DNA of 50,393 bases from a virus: IMG/VR virus record IMGVR_UViG_3300023443_001574, positions 1-50,393 of that record; one strand, 5' to 3'. Shown piece by piece: positions 1 through 8,961 of this stretch (positions are counted from its first letter, which is position 1; every line of letters starts with the position of its first letter). A program made the translations under genes and the position numbers. The notes beneath the pieces were generated by a model. The model did not search any database, had not been told where the DNA came from, and worked only from the letters and a program-made list of their open reading frames with translations.

Positions 1-274
1 TGGAAATTCGAATGATGGGCTCAATGCCTTTTTGACCACATTGAAATTATGGGAAGATGGTTCCAAAAAAATCAAAGGAGTTTGGGAACTTGGAAGATTT
101 GGAATTATAGTAAATGATGACCATTCAAAAGACTTGGAACCTGATGGAGCTGGAATTCCTGCAAATCTGACGAAGGCATTGCTTTGGGAAAGGATAGAGT
201 ACAGGTCTGATTTCAAAGGCAATAGAGAACATTTCGTACTCTACTTCCGTGTGAACAAAGGGGACGGCACGTAG
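1..274 (+). CDS. Distal-tail-like protein, C-terminal part (5' end outside window)
   Basis: The reading frame is open from base 2 to a TAG at 272-274 and matches, almost residue for residue, the C-terminal half of the 174-residue protein at 47553-48077. An internal ATG at 32 is not the real start, because the homologous full-length copy starts 251 bases further upstream. It is followed without a gap by the tail hub gene, whose TTG directly follows this stop. Its place between the tape-measure-like protein and the tail hub suggests a distal tail (Dit-like) adaptor; no recognisable motif proves that. Confidence 0.75.
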   Translation, partial: GNSNDGLNAFLTTLKLWEDGSKKIKGVWELGRFGIIVNDDHSKDLEPDGAGIPANLTKALLWERIEYRSDFKGNREHFVLYFRVNKGDGT

Positions 275-2590
275 TTGGGAAAATTTGCAGAACTCAATGA
301 TATCCTTGTTATTCTAAAAGATCACTCAGGAGACCCCGGAGCTGACGTCAATGGAGACTTTGACTTATCAACAAAATGGATCGTGATAGAATACAAAGAT
401 GAAGTTCCACAATCTGTCAGAATAGTTTTCAATGCAGACTATGGAAGATTTCTGACCAGGACACCAAAAATCAAAAAGAGGGACAGAATCTTTGTCAGAA
501 TTACAGAGAAGGATGGCACTATCACAGAAGATGTTTTTCATGTTAGAAAGATAAAGAAAAAACGTATCCAGGGAGTTGGATTGGGATTGGAAGTAATGTG
601 TCCTCATCAATCCGAAAATCATTGGAAGAGAACAATCTCCTTTAAGAAACGTGGAAAGCGAATATCTGGAAACAAAGCAATAGAAATTTCAGTTGCTGAT
701 CTTAATGCAAGTAAAGGTTCCAAAGATCCTACAATAGAAATTCCAGCTACATTCGACCAAGTTAAAAAACTTGGAAATCGATTTGACGAGAACACTACAA
801 ACAATTACTTTTTTGAATCAGTCAAACTCGAATCAGCAATTGCTGAAATAAAGGACATTGAGTCTCAACCAATAGAAGGAGGAGGTTCCTTTGAACCGAT
901 GTATGTTAGATTCAAATCAAAATACAATCATGTTCCTCCCGGAGTTGACCTGGACACTGTGGTCCTGCAAGCTTTCGAGCAAGGATTCAAAGACAACTCA
1001 GGAGTTTTCAACAGCACTCCTAGTACTACACTAGTGCATCCAACAATTGAATCCGGAGACAGACCAAATATTCTTTCAATGAATTCAGATGAAGATCCAG
1101 AACAGGGAACCAATCTCGTTGCAATTGGAGACAAAACATCTGGTAGTTTCACCAGGGAATGGATGCTGTATGTTGGCGCAAAAGAAACGTTTGACTCCGC
1201 AAAAACTTACGATAATACTGCAAATTACAAACCGGGCCATCTAGTGAAGGATGATGATGCATTAACATATGAAGCAAAAATAAACACTACAGGAAACAAA
1301 CCATCATCTAGTCCAACGCAGTGGGTCCAAAGAACTTTCACAAAACCAGCTCAATGGCTCACTGCCACATCTTACACCATTCATGATTTGGTCCGGAATA
1401 ATGACATTGCATACAAAGCATTACAAACGCATACATCGAGTGCAGGAGATGAACCTGGACTTGATGATACTTTTTGGATAAGAGTTAGCTTTGCTCCAAC
1501 AGTAGATTATTCTCCACTGACAAAAGACAAAGTTCAGTATTGGGTCAATGCTCTTGGTGGAGGAAAACATGCGGCAACTAACAACTCCAAGACTGCAATG
1601 ATAGACCCGAATGTGATAATTGAGGATGCGCTTCATCCAAGAACTTTCGTACGATATGTCAACACAGATCCTAGTTTGATTCCAGCAGAACTCAAAGTAG
1701 GTGGTAATATTCCAGATGCATTTAGAATGTTGGTTATCAATCCAGCCACTGGAGTAGAGACAGGAGCTGGAGATTTTGCAGGAAATGACCCGGCAGGAAT
1801 CGCATTTGCTGGAAAGGTTGCTGAGTTTGTAGATGATGATAATGATGGAACAGGTTTCTGGAGAGTCTTCAAAGGAAGAACCACTGCACAAGACCAGGAA
1901 GTATATGACTGGTTTGAAAGTGATTCTTGGGTCAAGGAACCATGTGAAGGAGGAACATCTTATGTTGATGGAGCTGGAGTTTGTGTAATTGGTTCACGTA
2001 ATGCTAATTGGGTCAAAGGAGCTTACAGATTAACTGAAGTTCTGTTTGTGGGAAAAGTTGGAAGATTCTTTTCTGCTGGCCAGTTTGAATGTGTTCATTC
2101 TGTCAAATGGGATTCCGGAAATTCGAGAGTTGATATGGGCAATGAAAAAATAATTGAAGAACTTGACTCTACTACATCAGCAGTCTTCATCAAGTCAGCG
2201 CCATTGGACACAACCAGGACCTTTCCATTCTTTGTCGGATTGAATTTTCATGCTATGCATCCATTCACGTCTAACGCAATACCATTCGGAGCAGTTACAA
2301 TTGGAGAGAAAATTAAGCATCCAACTATGGATTTGAACAATATGGATTTGACACATCTTCTCAAATCAGAATGGTTTGGACCAGGAGTTGAGGATTACTA
2401 TCCACTACAAGCTATTCTTGCATGGATGAAACTTTCAATCAATGACTCAGTCTTAGGATTTTTTGATCAACTTGATGGTGATTTCAAAATTGGAATTTCA
2501 TTGTCTGACAGAAATGACAACACAATGATAATAGAATACACTCACAGCAGAAATTCCAAGGTATTGCCATTAGAAGGTCTACTTTCAAAA
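1..2590. repeat. Left copy of diverged terminal overlap (pairs with 47804-50393)
   Basis: Every position x here corresponds to x+47803 at the right end, from base 1 to the last base of the window, with no net insertion or deletion. The copies differ by scattered, mostly synonymous substitutions (12 in the first 274 bases by my count) and by a dense block of replacements near 1180-1450. The final 114 bases (2477-2590 against 50280-50393) are identical. Gene order is consistent with one genome read past its own start, so I treat this as the wrap-around of a circular or circularly permuted map mixed from two strains. Confidence 0.9.
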
Positions 2591-3169
2591 CTAAAACCAT
2601 ACCAGGGAGTTCCAGGAACCTCTGCATTTTTGGCAGCACAGGAACCTTCCGGAATAGTGGCCTTTGATCCTACAGAATTTCTATGGGGTTGTATCTATAC
2701 AAGAGACTCATTTGATAACCAGGGACGTTATCTTGGATTGCGTTCCAGATTCCTAACCAAATCAGAGATGAAGATGTCAATTGATGCATGGCGATGGGCA
2801 AAACCCCTGGTGGCCACTAATGTAGATGAACCAAATGCAAAACCAGATGTAAACATAGAACCTCAGAAATATCAGAAAGCATCAATTGCAAATTATGCTC
2901 AACTCAAAAATTTCATCCTGGGATTAGCAAAATTTGTGAACTTTGACAGACGTTCAATTACCCTGGAAGTGGCCAACGGAATTCCTGTTCAGTTTGGAGA
3001 TCCGGTCTTTCTTACTGATGCGGAATCAATTGATGATGCAGATGATTCAATTGCAAATACTTTCAAAGGAGTTGCAGATGGAATCACATTCTCATTGTCT
3101 AAACCAAAGAATGGTCCTGGCGGACTAAAAAAATTCGTTAGAATTGTCAGGAGGTTGTATCCAACATAG
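275..3169 (+). CDS. Tail hub / receptor-binding protein with two chitin-binding-like modules
   Basis: A 964-residue protein starting at a TTG that directly follows the previous stop. Residues about 310-400 contain two consecutive modules with the pattern aromatic-x5-Y-x2-G-x-L-V, a short turn, then Y-E/K-A, P and a closing W: first NYKPGHLV with YEAK and QWVQ, then SYTIHDLV with YKAL and FWIR. This is the pattern of CBM5/12 (type 3 chitin-binding) modules, known in phage tail proteins that bind surface glycans. Position after the tape measure and distal tail genes and before the fibre fits a tail hub (Tal/gpJ-like). No lytic domain was recognised. The right-end copy differs most in these modules, as expected for a host-contact surface. 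Hub role is inference; the module pattern is seen. Confidence 0.7.
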   Translation: MGKFAELNDILVILKDHSGDPGADVNGDFDLSTKWIVIEYKDEVPQSVRIVFNADYGRFLTRTPKIKKRDRIFVRITEKDGTITEDVFHVRKIKKKRIQGVGLGLEVMCPHQSENHWKRTISFKKRGKRISGNKAIEISVADLNASKGSKDPTIEIPATFDQVKKLGNRFDENTTNNYFFESVKLESAIAEIKDIESQPIEGGGSFEPMYVRFKSKYNHVPPGVDLDTVVLQAFEQGFKDNSGVFNSTPSTTLVHPTIESGDRPNILSMNSDEDPEQGTNLVAIGDKTSGSFTREWMLYVGAKETFDSAKTYDNTANYKPGHLVKDDDALTYEAKINTTGNKPSSSPTQWVQRTFTKPAQWLTATSYTIHDLVRNNDIAYKALQTHTSSAGDEPGLDDTFWIRVSFAPTVDYSPLTKDKVQYWVNALGGGKHAATNNSKTAMIDPNVIIEDALHPRTFVRYVNTDPSLIPAELKVGGNIPDAFRMLVINPATGVETGAGDFAGNDPAGIAFAGKVAEFVDDDNDGTGFWRVFKGRTTAQDQEVYDWFESDSWVKEPCEGGTSYVDGAGVCVIGSRNANWVKGAYRLTEVLFVGKVGRFFSAGQFECVHSVKWDSGNSRVDMGNEKIIEELDSTTSAVFIKSAPLDTTRTFPFFVGLNFHAMHPFTSNAIPFGAVTIGEKIKHPTMDLNNMDLTHLLKSEWFGPGVEDYYPLQAILAWMKLSINDSVLGFFDQLDGDFKIGISLSDRNDNTMIIEYTHSRNSKVLPLEGLLSKLKPYQGVPGTSAFLAAQEPSGIVAFDPTEFLWGCIYTRDSFDNQGRYLGLRSRFLTKSEMKMSIDAWRWAKPLVATNVDEPNAKPDVNIEPQKYQKASIANYAQLKNFILGLAKFVNFDRRSITLEVANGIPVQFGDPVFLTDAESIDDADDSIANTFKGVADGITFSLSKPKNGPGGLKKFVRIVRRLYPT

Positions 3170-3369
3170 CCACTTCCGCAGGTGTACGACCACTTTCAAG
3201 TGAGTCAGCCAGAATTCAAAGAGCTCTCATCAAGGATGAAGAACAATTCATACAATCACTAAAGATTTTTAATAATACTTCAATTGTTGGCTCTGCTGGA
3301 GCTCAAAGCGCAGGAATATCTAACGCTCCAACAGAGGGTGGAAACTTTCTGAGAAGAGAAGGAGACTTT

Positions 3370-6300
3370 ATGATTGGTCAGTTGGGCCTCCATCCAATAC
3401 TTGTCACAATTGCATCCGGTGTTATAGATGCTAGACTGGTTGCAGATGCTTTCACAAGTAGATTGATTGTGAATGGGGAAGGAGGAGCCAGTGATGACCT
3501 TGATCAGATTCTCAGTGAAAAGCAACCTGGCTCAATTGTGGTAATTCAAGGAATTGTTGGCCAAGTATTAACAATCAAAAATCTTGCAAAAGGTGGAGGA
3601 GATGAAGACATTCGAACCCCTGGTGGAGTAGACTTTTTTGTAGTTGGAGAACAAAATGTCACTGTCATCTATGATGCAGTAAACAATGAATGGGCTTTCA
3701 TGGATGGAGCTCTAGTCGGAGTCGGAGATGTTCCAGATGGAACCGTAGAGAATGATCATCTAGAATGGGATAACATTGGAAAGGCATGGATAGCTCAACA
3801 ATTCTTTGAATTTGGTTCTGGTAATCTTCCAGCAGTTGGAGATTTACGTTTCAAAAATAATACAATTGCTGCTGCATTCAGAAATTTTGCTAATACTGGA
3901 GATATCGAAGTCAAAGTTGATACAAATGACTTTGTTGATATCACTGAAAATAATAACGGTCTTATCACTTTACGACTCAGAGCTCAGCACGCAGTAAATC
4001 CTGATCAATCACTTACACTCACACAACTATCAGGAACCGGAGGAGCAGCTACATTTGCCAGTCCAACTCAGATAAATCTGGATATTGGAGCTACCGGAGT
4101 TATCAGCATCACAGTAACTGGTGTGAGCTTGAATGATCTTGATTTGACTGATGTTACAAATATCATTGGAAGAGATGATGCAACTCCATTCAAGATCATT
4201 TTTGATGCAGCAGAAGATTCTGACACTTTCATCTCAGATGACACTGCAACTGCAGATAGAATCAATGTAACAGCTGGAGGAGTTACTTTCTTTTCCTGGT
4301 TACATGATGGAACCAGACCAATTGCTGGAATCGTATCTGGCGCAAATGGCATCCTGACAATATCTGATGGCCAATTTGCAGGAGATGCCAGAGCTGTTCC
4401 TCCGGATGCGGATATTGATAATGATGCTTTGAATTACTATATTGATACTAGTTCAGATCCTCCAAGAGCAGCCTTTAAGAGAAAAAGTACTGTCGGAGTT
4501 GTCACTACTGGAACCTATCTCTACTCTCCAGTAGATTTTGATATTGAGTTTACAACTTCCAATACTGATATCGGTTCATCTGTAACTCCATATGATGCTT
4601 CATTCCTGAGACGTCTGATGCTCGTATCAGGAGGATCATTGCTGACTGGTTCCCTAATGGCCAGAAACAATGCAGGAGACTTTGAATTCAACGTTCCAGT
4701 AGCAGGCGATTTATATCGATTCTTTTGGGCTGGTGGAAATGATATCCTCTTTACTTTTGGTGGAACAACCAACGAAATTCAAGTTGATACTCTGAATGCA
4801 CAATTACAACTTACACTACAACCAACAGCAATCAATCCAGCTATTGACGGCATCATCCGACACGTCACTGGTGGAGATGTAAAAGTATTTTCAGGTGGGG
4901 TCCTTCGCAATATGTCAGATATTGGCAGTGGCGCACCTCCATTTGATGACAACCAAGTAATTATTCAAGATAATTTAGATAACACGAAAACACTCACGTT
5001 CAATCTATCTTTACAGAATCCACTGGCTGCAAACCTTCTTTCATGGGCTGCTGGCGGTTCTCGTACCCATACATTCTCATCAACATCTGGAACAATAGCT
5101 CAACTAAATCTAGCACAAACATGGACAGCTGAACAAACATTCAATGCAGATATACAGCTTGGTGCAAACATTGACCTTACAGGAAATAGAAACATTGAGA
5201 TTGGTAGCGATGTTTTAGATATTCGTCATTCTGATCTTGATGGTCTTGTAAATACAAGAGTTATGACAGGAAATCAAAGTGTAGGAAGAACATCTTTCAT
5301 GCTTGACTTAGAAACCACTGGAGATGTTCAGACAGGTGGAGGTCCTATAATTAGTTTCAGATATACCGATTCAATCCAAACAAATCAAATCTTAGGAGAA
5401 ATGGGTTTTGTAAGAGGTAGTGGTACAAATGACAGTGACTTTATTCTTAAAGTTACACTAAATGGTGGTAATGTTGAAAGACTAAGAATTGATGAGAATG
5501 GAGTAGCGACATTTACTGGTGATGTTACTTTAGCAGCAGGAAAAAATCTAACTCTCCAAGCGTCAGGTGCAGTCGGTTTTATGGATATTGGTGAAATTAC
5601 AACACCAGGAGATCCATCAGCCAATTTCGGAAGATTATATACAAAAGATGTAGCAACAACTCATTCCGAATTATTTTATCGTGATGAATTAGGAACTGAA
5701 ACAAATCTACTTGCTGGTAGTGGAAGTTCATTCGCAGATGATGTATTCGATATTCACGATGATGTAACGCCAGCTAAGATTTTACAATTTACATTAGCAG
5801 GCCTAACCAGTGGAACAAGTTTGATTAATGTTCTAACAACTTCGGCAGTCAGAACATGGTCACTTCCTGATATAACAGGCACATTTGCTTTGCTACAAGG
5901 AACACAGACATTTTCAGGCGCAAAAACATTCTCTGCAAATCTAACAATGAGTGCAGCCGATATTATAATGGCTGACAACGATGTTTTAGGTCTTAATGAA
6001 CTTGGATTCACTGACAATCATCAAATTCGAGGTTTATCTACTGGAATTGAAATCGAAACATCATCTAACGATTCATTCAAGGTAATCGAGGGAAATTCAA
6101 ACGATAGAATTTTGACTTTTGATAATTTTATCATAGGAGCTAATAGAGTCAGTCGTTTGATACTTGAACATAATGTTGCAGCAGTTCAAAGTCCTGTTAT
6201 AATGGTATTCAAAAATCAAGCGAACGCAGCAAGTAACCATTCAATAGCCCAGATCTTTTATGAACAAGATAATGCAAGTGCAGTGGTAACAGATTTTGCC

Positions 6301-6591
6301 CGAGAACAAGTAGATGTATTAGATGCTACGAATAATGGGGAGGAAGCCTCATGGTTCGTGCAAGTTATAGCAAATGGTAGTTTAAAAAATGTTATTCAAG
6401 GTGATGGCAATTCCAGTGGAAATATTAATCTAGCATTTCGTGGCGCAACCCCACAATCAGCACCAAACTATACAATTTCAAATCCAACAACTGATAGAAC
6501 CCTTGACGTTGCAAATGAACTTCTTGATGGTGTTCGTGAAACACTAGGAACTCTAATACAAGATTTAATCGATGTAGGACTGTTGACTTAA
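3370..6591 (+). CDS. Long tail fibre / adhesin-like protein; true start lies upstream
   Basis: A protein of 1073 residues from the first ATG, rich in G, T, N, D and short beta-type segments, as in tail fibres. Near 5590-5720 it has the segment PGDPSANFGRLYTKD followed by ELFYRDELGTETNL, a pattern I know from many phage fibre proteins. The C-terminal 40 residues are charged and helical. The frame stays open upstream to 3142 and reads as coding (for example NFLRREGDFM just at the annotated ATG), yet has no ATG, GTG or TTG there; the real start is therefore undecided, perhaps a rare ATA codon at 3166 after an AGGAGG at 3149-3154. It follows the tail hub, the usual place for fibres. Confidence 0.75.
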   Translation: MIGQLGLHPILVTIASGVIDARLVADAFTSRLIVNGEGGASDDLDQILSEKQPGSIVVIQGIVGQVLTIKNLAKGGGDEDIRTPGGVDFFVVGEQNVTVIYDAVNNEWAFMDGALVGVGDVPDGTVENDHLEWDNIGKAWIAQQFFEFGSGNLPAVGDLRFKNNTIAAAFRNFANTGDIEVKVDTNDFVDITENNNGLITLRLRAQHAVNPDQSLTLTQLSGTGGAATFASPTQINLDIGATGVISITVTGVSLNDLDLTDVTNIIGRDDATPFKIIFDAAEDSDTFISDDTATADRINVTAGGVTFFSWLHDGTRPIAGIVSGANGILTISDGQFAGDARAVPPDADIDNDALNYYIDTSSDPPRAAFKRKSTVGVVTTGTYLYSPVDFDIEFTTSNTDIGSSVTPYDASFLRRLMLVSGGSLLTGSLMARNNAGDFEFNVPVAGDLYRFFWAGGNDILFTFGGTTNEIQVDTLNAQLQLTLQPTAINPAIDGIIRHVTGGDVKVFSGGVLRNMSDIGSGAPPFDDNQVIIQDNLDNTKTLTFNLSLQNPLAANLLSWAAGGSRTHTFSSTSGTIAQLNLAQTWTAEQTFNADIQLGANIDLTGNRNIEIGSDVLDIRHSDLDGLVNTRVMTGNQSVGRTSFMLDLETTGDVQTGGGPIISFRYTDSIQTNQILGEMGFVRGSGTNDSDFILKVTLNGGNVERLRIDENGVATFTGDVTLAAGKNLTLQASGAVGFMDIGEITTPGDPSANFGRLYTKDVATTHSELFYRDELGTETNLLAGSGSSFADDVFDIHDDVTPAKILQFTLAGLTSGTSLINVLTTSAVRTWSLPDITGTFALLQGTQTFSGAKTFSANLTMSAADIIMADNDVLGLNELGFTDNHQIRGLSTGIEIETSSNDSFKVIEGNSNDRILTFDNFIIGANRVSRLILEHNVAAVQSPVIMVFKNQANAASNHSIAQIFYEQDNASAVVTDFAREQVDVLDATNNGEEASWFVQVIANGSLKNVIQGDGNSSGNINLAFRGATPQSAPNYTISNPTTDRTLDVANELLDGVRETLGTLIQDLIDVGLLT

Positions 6592-6596
6592 TTATA

Positions 6597-6698
6597 ATGT
6601 ATTACAAGACTTCGTTAGCAAGAATAATGTATGGTGAAACTCGTGTTGTTGTTGCATTGTTAATGTTTGATCTTAGATATCTTGGATTATTAGGGTAA
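6597..6698 (+). CDS. Very small hydrophobic protein (33 residues)
   Basis: ATG to TAA reading frame placed five bases after the fibre stop. The product begins MYYKTSLARIMYGETR and continues with a hydrophobic C-terminal half containing VVVALLMFDL. It fills the otherwise empty gap before the next gene. It may be a small membrane protein or chance; there is no motif to decide. Confidence 0.35.
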   Translation: MYYKTSLARIMYGETRVVVALLMFDLRYLGLLG

Positions 6699-6728
6699 TC
6701 CTTTTAGGTGTCTAATCTAGGTGAAATC

Positions 6729-7016
6729 ATGCCAATAGATAATGATAACATTCAATCTCACATTACTTCCTTGGAAACTAAAGAACGGGAGCTTAGGACA
6801 AAGATGGGCCAGATAAGAACTGCATATAGCCATCTTTTTGACATACTTCAAAGAGAAACACTAGAATCAGATCCTAACTTTCCAGATGATCGTACTAAAG
6901 ACATCAAGGTTCCTGTAGATATCATGGATGATGAAGCAGGCAAAAAAATGGTAGCTGTCAGAAGACAAGAAATCTATGATCATTGGATAGCTGAAGCAGA
7001 TACGTTACTAGCTTAA
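6729..7016 (+). CDS. Small helical protein of unknown function
   Basis: About 95 residues, charged and predicted by eye to be mainly helical, with an N-terminal heptad-like segment (SLETKERELRTKM). I chose ATG 6729 because GGTGA lies five bases upstream (6720-6724), the same ribosome-binding sequence that precedes several TTG genes here; an in-frame GTG at 6708 would add seven residues but has no such site. It stands between the fibre gene and the candidate lysis cassette and could be a fibre chaperone or a minor virion protein. No family was recognised. Confidence 0.6.
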   Translation: MPIDNDNIQSHITSLETKERELRTKMGQIRTAYSHLFDILQRETLESDPNFPDDRTKDIKVPVDIMDDEAGKKMVAVRRQEIYDHWIAEADTLLA

Positions 7017-7062
7017 ATTCCTGAACACTCTAATTTTTATTTCTAAATTTTTTTCCTGAATC

Positions 7063-7455
7063 ATGTCAAAACCTGAGCCAGAGCCAAAAGAGGAAACACT
7101 TACTGAAGAACAAATAGAAAAAATGAAAGCTCGAGGACAGATCGTTGGTCCAGATCAAATGATGCAGATGCTGCAAAACAAGATGATTCTCATCAAAGGC
7201 AATGCAGACAAAGAAGAGCAACGTATTCTTGATCAACTGTTCAATATTTTTGGACGATATAATACATTAAACCAAACACTGAGTACAGAAATCAAATCCA
7301 CAAAGGAAGAGATAACAAGACTCCAGAAACTTTGCAAACTCCATCACATCGATTCCACTCCTCCAAAAAAACGAAAACCAAAAAACAGAAAGGAGAGACG
7401 CCAGGCTGAACGTGAAGCAAAGAAAGTAGTCAAATCTAAGAAAAGAAGAAGGTAG
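7063..7455 (+). CDS. Charged protein with coiled coil and basic tail
   Basis: 130 residues. The N-terminal third is acidic and proline-rich, the middle (about residues 55-95) has heptad-like spacing of I/L typical of a coiled coil, and the last 35 residues are almost entirely K and R, suggesting nucleic acid binding. The preceding spacer is T-rich with a TATA-like stretch. A repeated AGTTCTTTT motif begins at the stop codon (7454). I recognise no family; a packaged DNA-binding or regulatory protein is possible. Confidence 0.65.
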   Translation: MSKPEPEPKEETLTEEQIEKMKARGQIVGPDQMMQMLQNKMILIKGNADKEEQRILDQLFNIFGRYNTLNQTLSTEIKSTKEEITRLQKLCKLHHIDSTPPKKRKPKNRKERRQAEREAKKVVKSKKRRR

Positions 7456-7491
7456 TTCTTTTCTTTTCATAAATTCACTTCAAATAAGTGA

Positions 7492-7704
7492 ATGAGCAAT
7501 CCGGAGAAGAAATGGAGTTGGAAAAAACAGTACGCGAGGCTCATTGGGAATTTTTTAATCAGCTTTGGAACACCTATATTGACCTCATTTGCTCTTACAC
7601 AAGAATTTCTGCTGAGTTTGTATATCGCACTAGGAACTGCTACGGTTATAACGATGATTGCTGCAGGAAAGATGTTAGATGAATGGTCAAGAAAGCATTC
7701 TTAG
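7492..7704 (+). CDS. Small two-pass membrane protein, holin candidate
   Basis: 70 residues with a positively charged N-terminus (KKWSWKKQYAR), a hydrophobic segment at about 17-35, a short turn, a second hydrophobic segment at about 41-60, and a charged C-terminus (DEWSRKHS). This size, double membrane span and charge pattern are those of small holins. It stands upstream of signal-peptide proteins and two metalloproteases, which strengthens the idea of an egress cassette. An overlapping frame at 7488-7682 is less protein-like. Holin function is inference from topology and context. Confidence 0.55.
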   Translation: MSNPEKKWSWKKQYARLIGNFLISFGTPILTSFALTQEFLLSLYIALGTATVITMIAAGKMLDEWSRKHS

Positions 7705-7834
7705 TAAGATCTTACATTTCCTAGACAAGAAATGCGTTCCAATTTGTTCTGATGAAGAAGAAGAATAGTTTGACAAAATACTATAATGTTATTTATCGCA
7801 TATGATAAAACTTGCATTTTTACAAATGCACATA

Positions 7835-7942
7835 ATGACAAAACAAATACGAATAAGTAACAAAATACACAAAGAGTTAAAAAAAGAGGCAACCGACAGA
7901 GAAATGACTATCCAGGAAGTAGCGGAGGAAAGACTAGCATGA
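7835..7942 (+). CDS. Mini ribbon-helix-helix regulator
   Basis: 35 residues beginning MTKQIRISNKIHKELKK, then a helix and the MTIQEVAEERL segment: one beta strand followed by two helices, the ribbon-helix-helix plan of Arc/CopG-type DNA-binding proteins. An in-frame ATG at 7802 would add eleven residues. Its stop overlaps the next ATG (ATGA at 7939), so it is translated together with the secreted protein downstream and may control this gene group. Confidence 0.55.
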   Translation: MTKQIRISNKIHKELKKEATDREMTIQEVAEERLA

Positions 7943-8961
7943 AAAAAATGCTATTTCCGATTGTTGCGTTCTTCATAATTCTGATTGGTATGAGTTTTGC
8001 ATATGCTGACGAATTCAAAATGCCATTCGATCCTGATAATCTAGTTGATCATTGGGTAGATGTGGTCTTCAAGCCAACAGACAATGGAGGAATTGACATC
8101 ATAGTGGTTCACACAAGTACATTTCATTATGACAATCTAATTGAAGTGCCTGACACTATCACAGTCCAGACAGTTGATAACAATGATAGCATCATTGGCT
8201 CAACAGTTGTGACTTTGAAGCAAGGTGCTGAGAAGATATTAGATCCTGAACCAGAACCAACTCCAGCGGAAGAGCTAGGAATATCCGAAGAATCAATGGC
8301 AAGACTTGATGAGAAACGTGCTGAACAAGAGAAGATAGTAAAAGAAGCCTTGACTTGTATCTTAGGAATTGAAGGCAGTTCAATCTTCACAGAATATCGT
8401 GAAAGATTGGTCCTTGAAAAAATGATTTACTTCAAGAGTTTGCCTCTCGGTGGACAGGAAAGACAACTCATACTATGGACTGAGGAATGCCGAACATGGA
8501 ATGAATCATACATCTCAAAATCTCCTGAGTACAGAGACAAGTATCTTGCTGAACGAGACAATCCAGCATACTCAAAAGTATTGGATGAAACTGATTCGTC
8601 ATTTACTGATCCATTAACTGAACAAGATTTCCTAGATGAAATCGAAGATATAGAACGATTCATGTGCTCGATAGAGGGCAAACAGCGAGGACTCTGTGTC
8701 AAAGAGTTTGAAGGAATCAATCAAGGCGGATACACCGAAGGAGCAGAATGTTTGACGCAACTTGGCAAGACAATGTGTCCTCTAAAAGACTATAACGAAT
8801 TGATCTCAAGTTCGATTTCTGCGGAAGAGAATTATACTGAGATTCAGAAACTCGTGTGTGAGAAATACTTGAACCAATACTCAGCTCTAGTCGAACGAAT
8901 CAAAGCAGGCGACGAAACTGCACAACTCCCAAACTGGTTAGCCCATTGTGAGGTTTCATAA
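7939..8961 (+). CDS. Secreted or surface protein with signal peptide
   Basis: 340 residues. The start overlaps the preceding regulator by four bases. Residues 1-24 form a clear signal peptide (KK, a hydrophobic core FPIVAFFIILIGM, then AYADE as a likely cleavage site). A beta-rich region follows to about residue 95, a short PEPEPTP linker, then a helical cysteine-containing region (single cysteines spaced through the C-terminal half), suggesting disulfides outside the cell. The stop overlaps the next start. Together with the following anchored protein and proteases it may act at the host surface during release or entry. No family recognised. Confidence 0.7.
   Translation: MKKMLFPIVAFFIILIGMSFAYADEFKMPFDPDNLVDHWVDVVFKPTDNGGIDIIVVHTSTFHYDNLIEVPDTITVQTVDNNDSIIGSTVVTLKQGAEKILDPEPEPTPAEELGISEESMARLDEKRAEQEKIVKEALTCILGIEGSSIFTEYRERLVLEKMIYFKSLPLGGQERQLILWTEECRTWNESYISKSPEYRDKYLAERDNPAYSKVLDETDSSFTDPLTEQDFLDEIEDIERFMCSIEGKQRGLCVKEFEGINQGGYTEGAECLTQLGKTMCPLKDYNELISSSISAEENYTEIQKLVCEKYLNQYSALVERIKAGDETAQLPNWLAHCEVS

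Noticed and set aside
3142-3169. Programmed -1 frameshift joining tail hub and fibre
   Set aside because: The overlap has no slippery heptamer of the X-XXY-YYZ type; tandem AGG codons are present but favour the other shift. Left as an open start problem instead.
7488-7682. 64-codon frame overlapping the holin candidate
   Set aside because: The frame at 7492-7704 gives a coherent two-pass membrane protein; this one does not.
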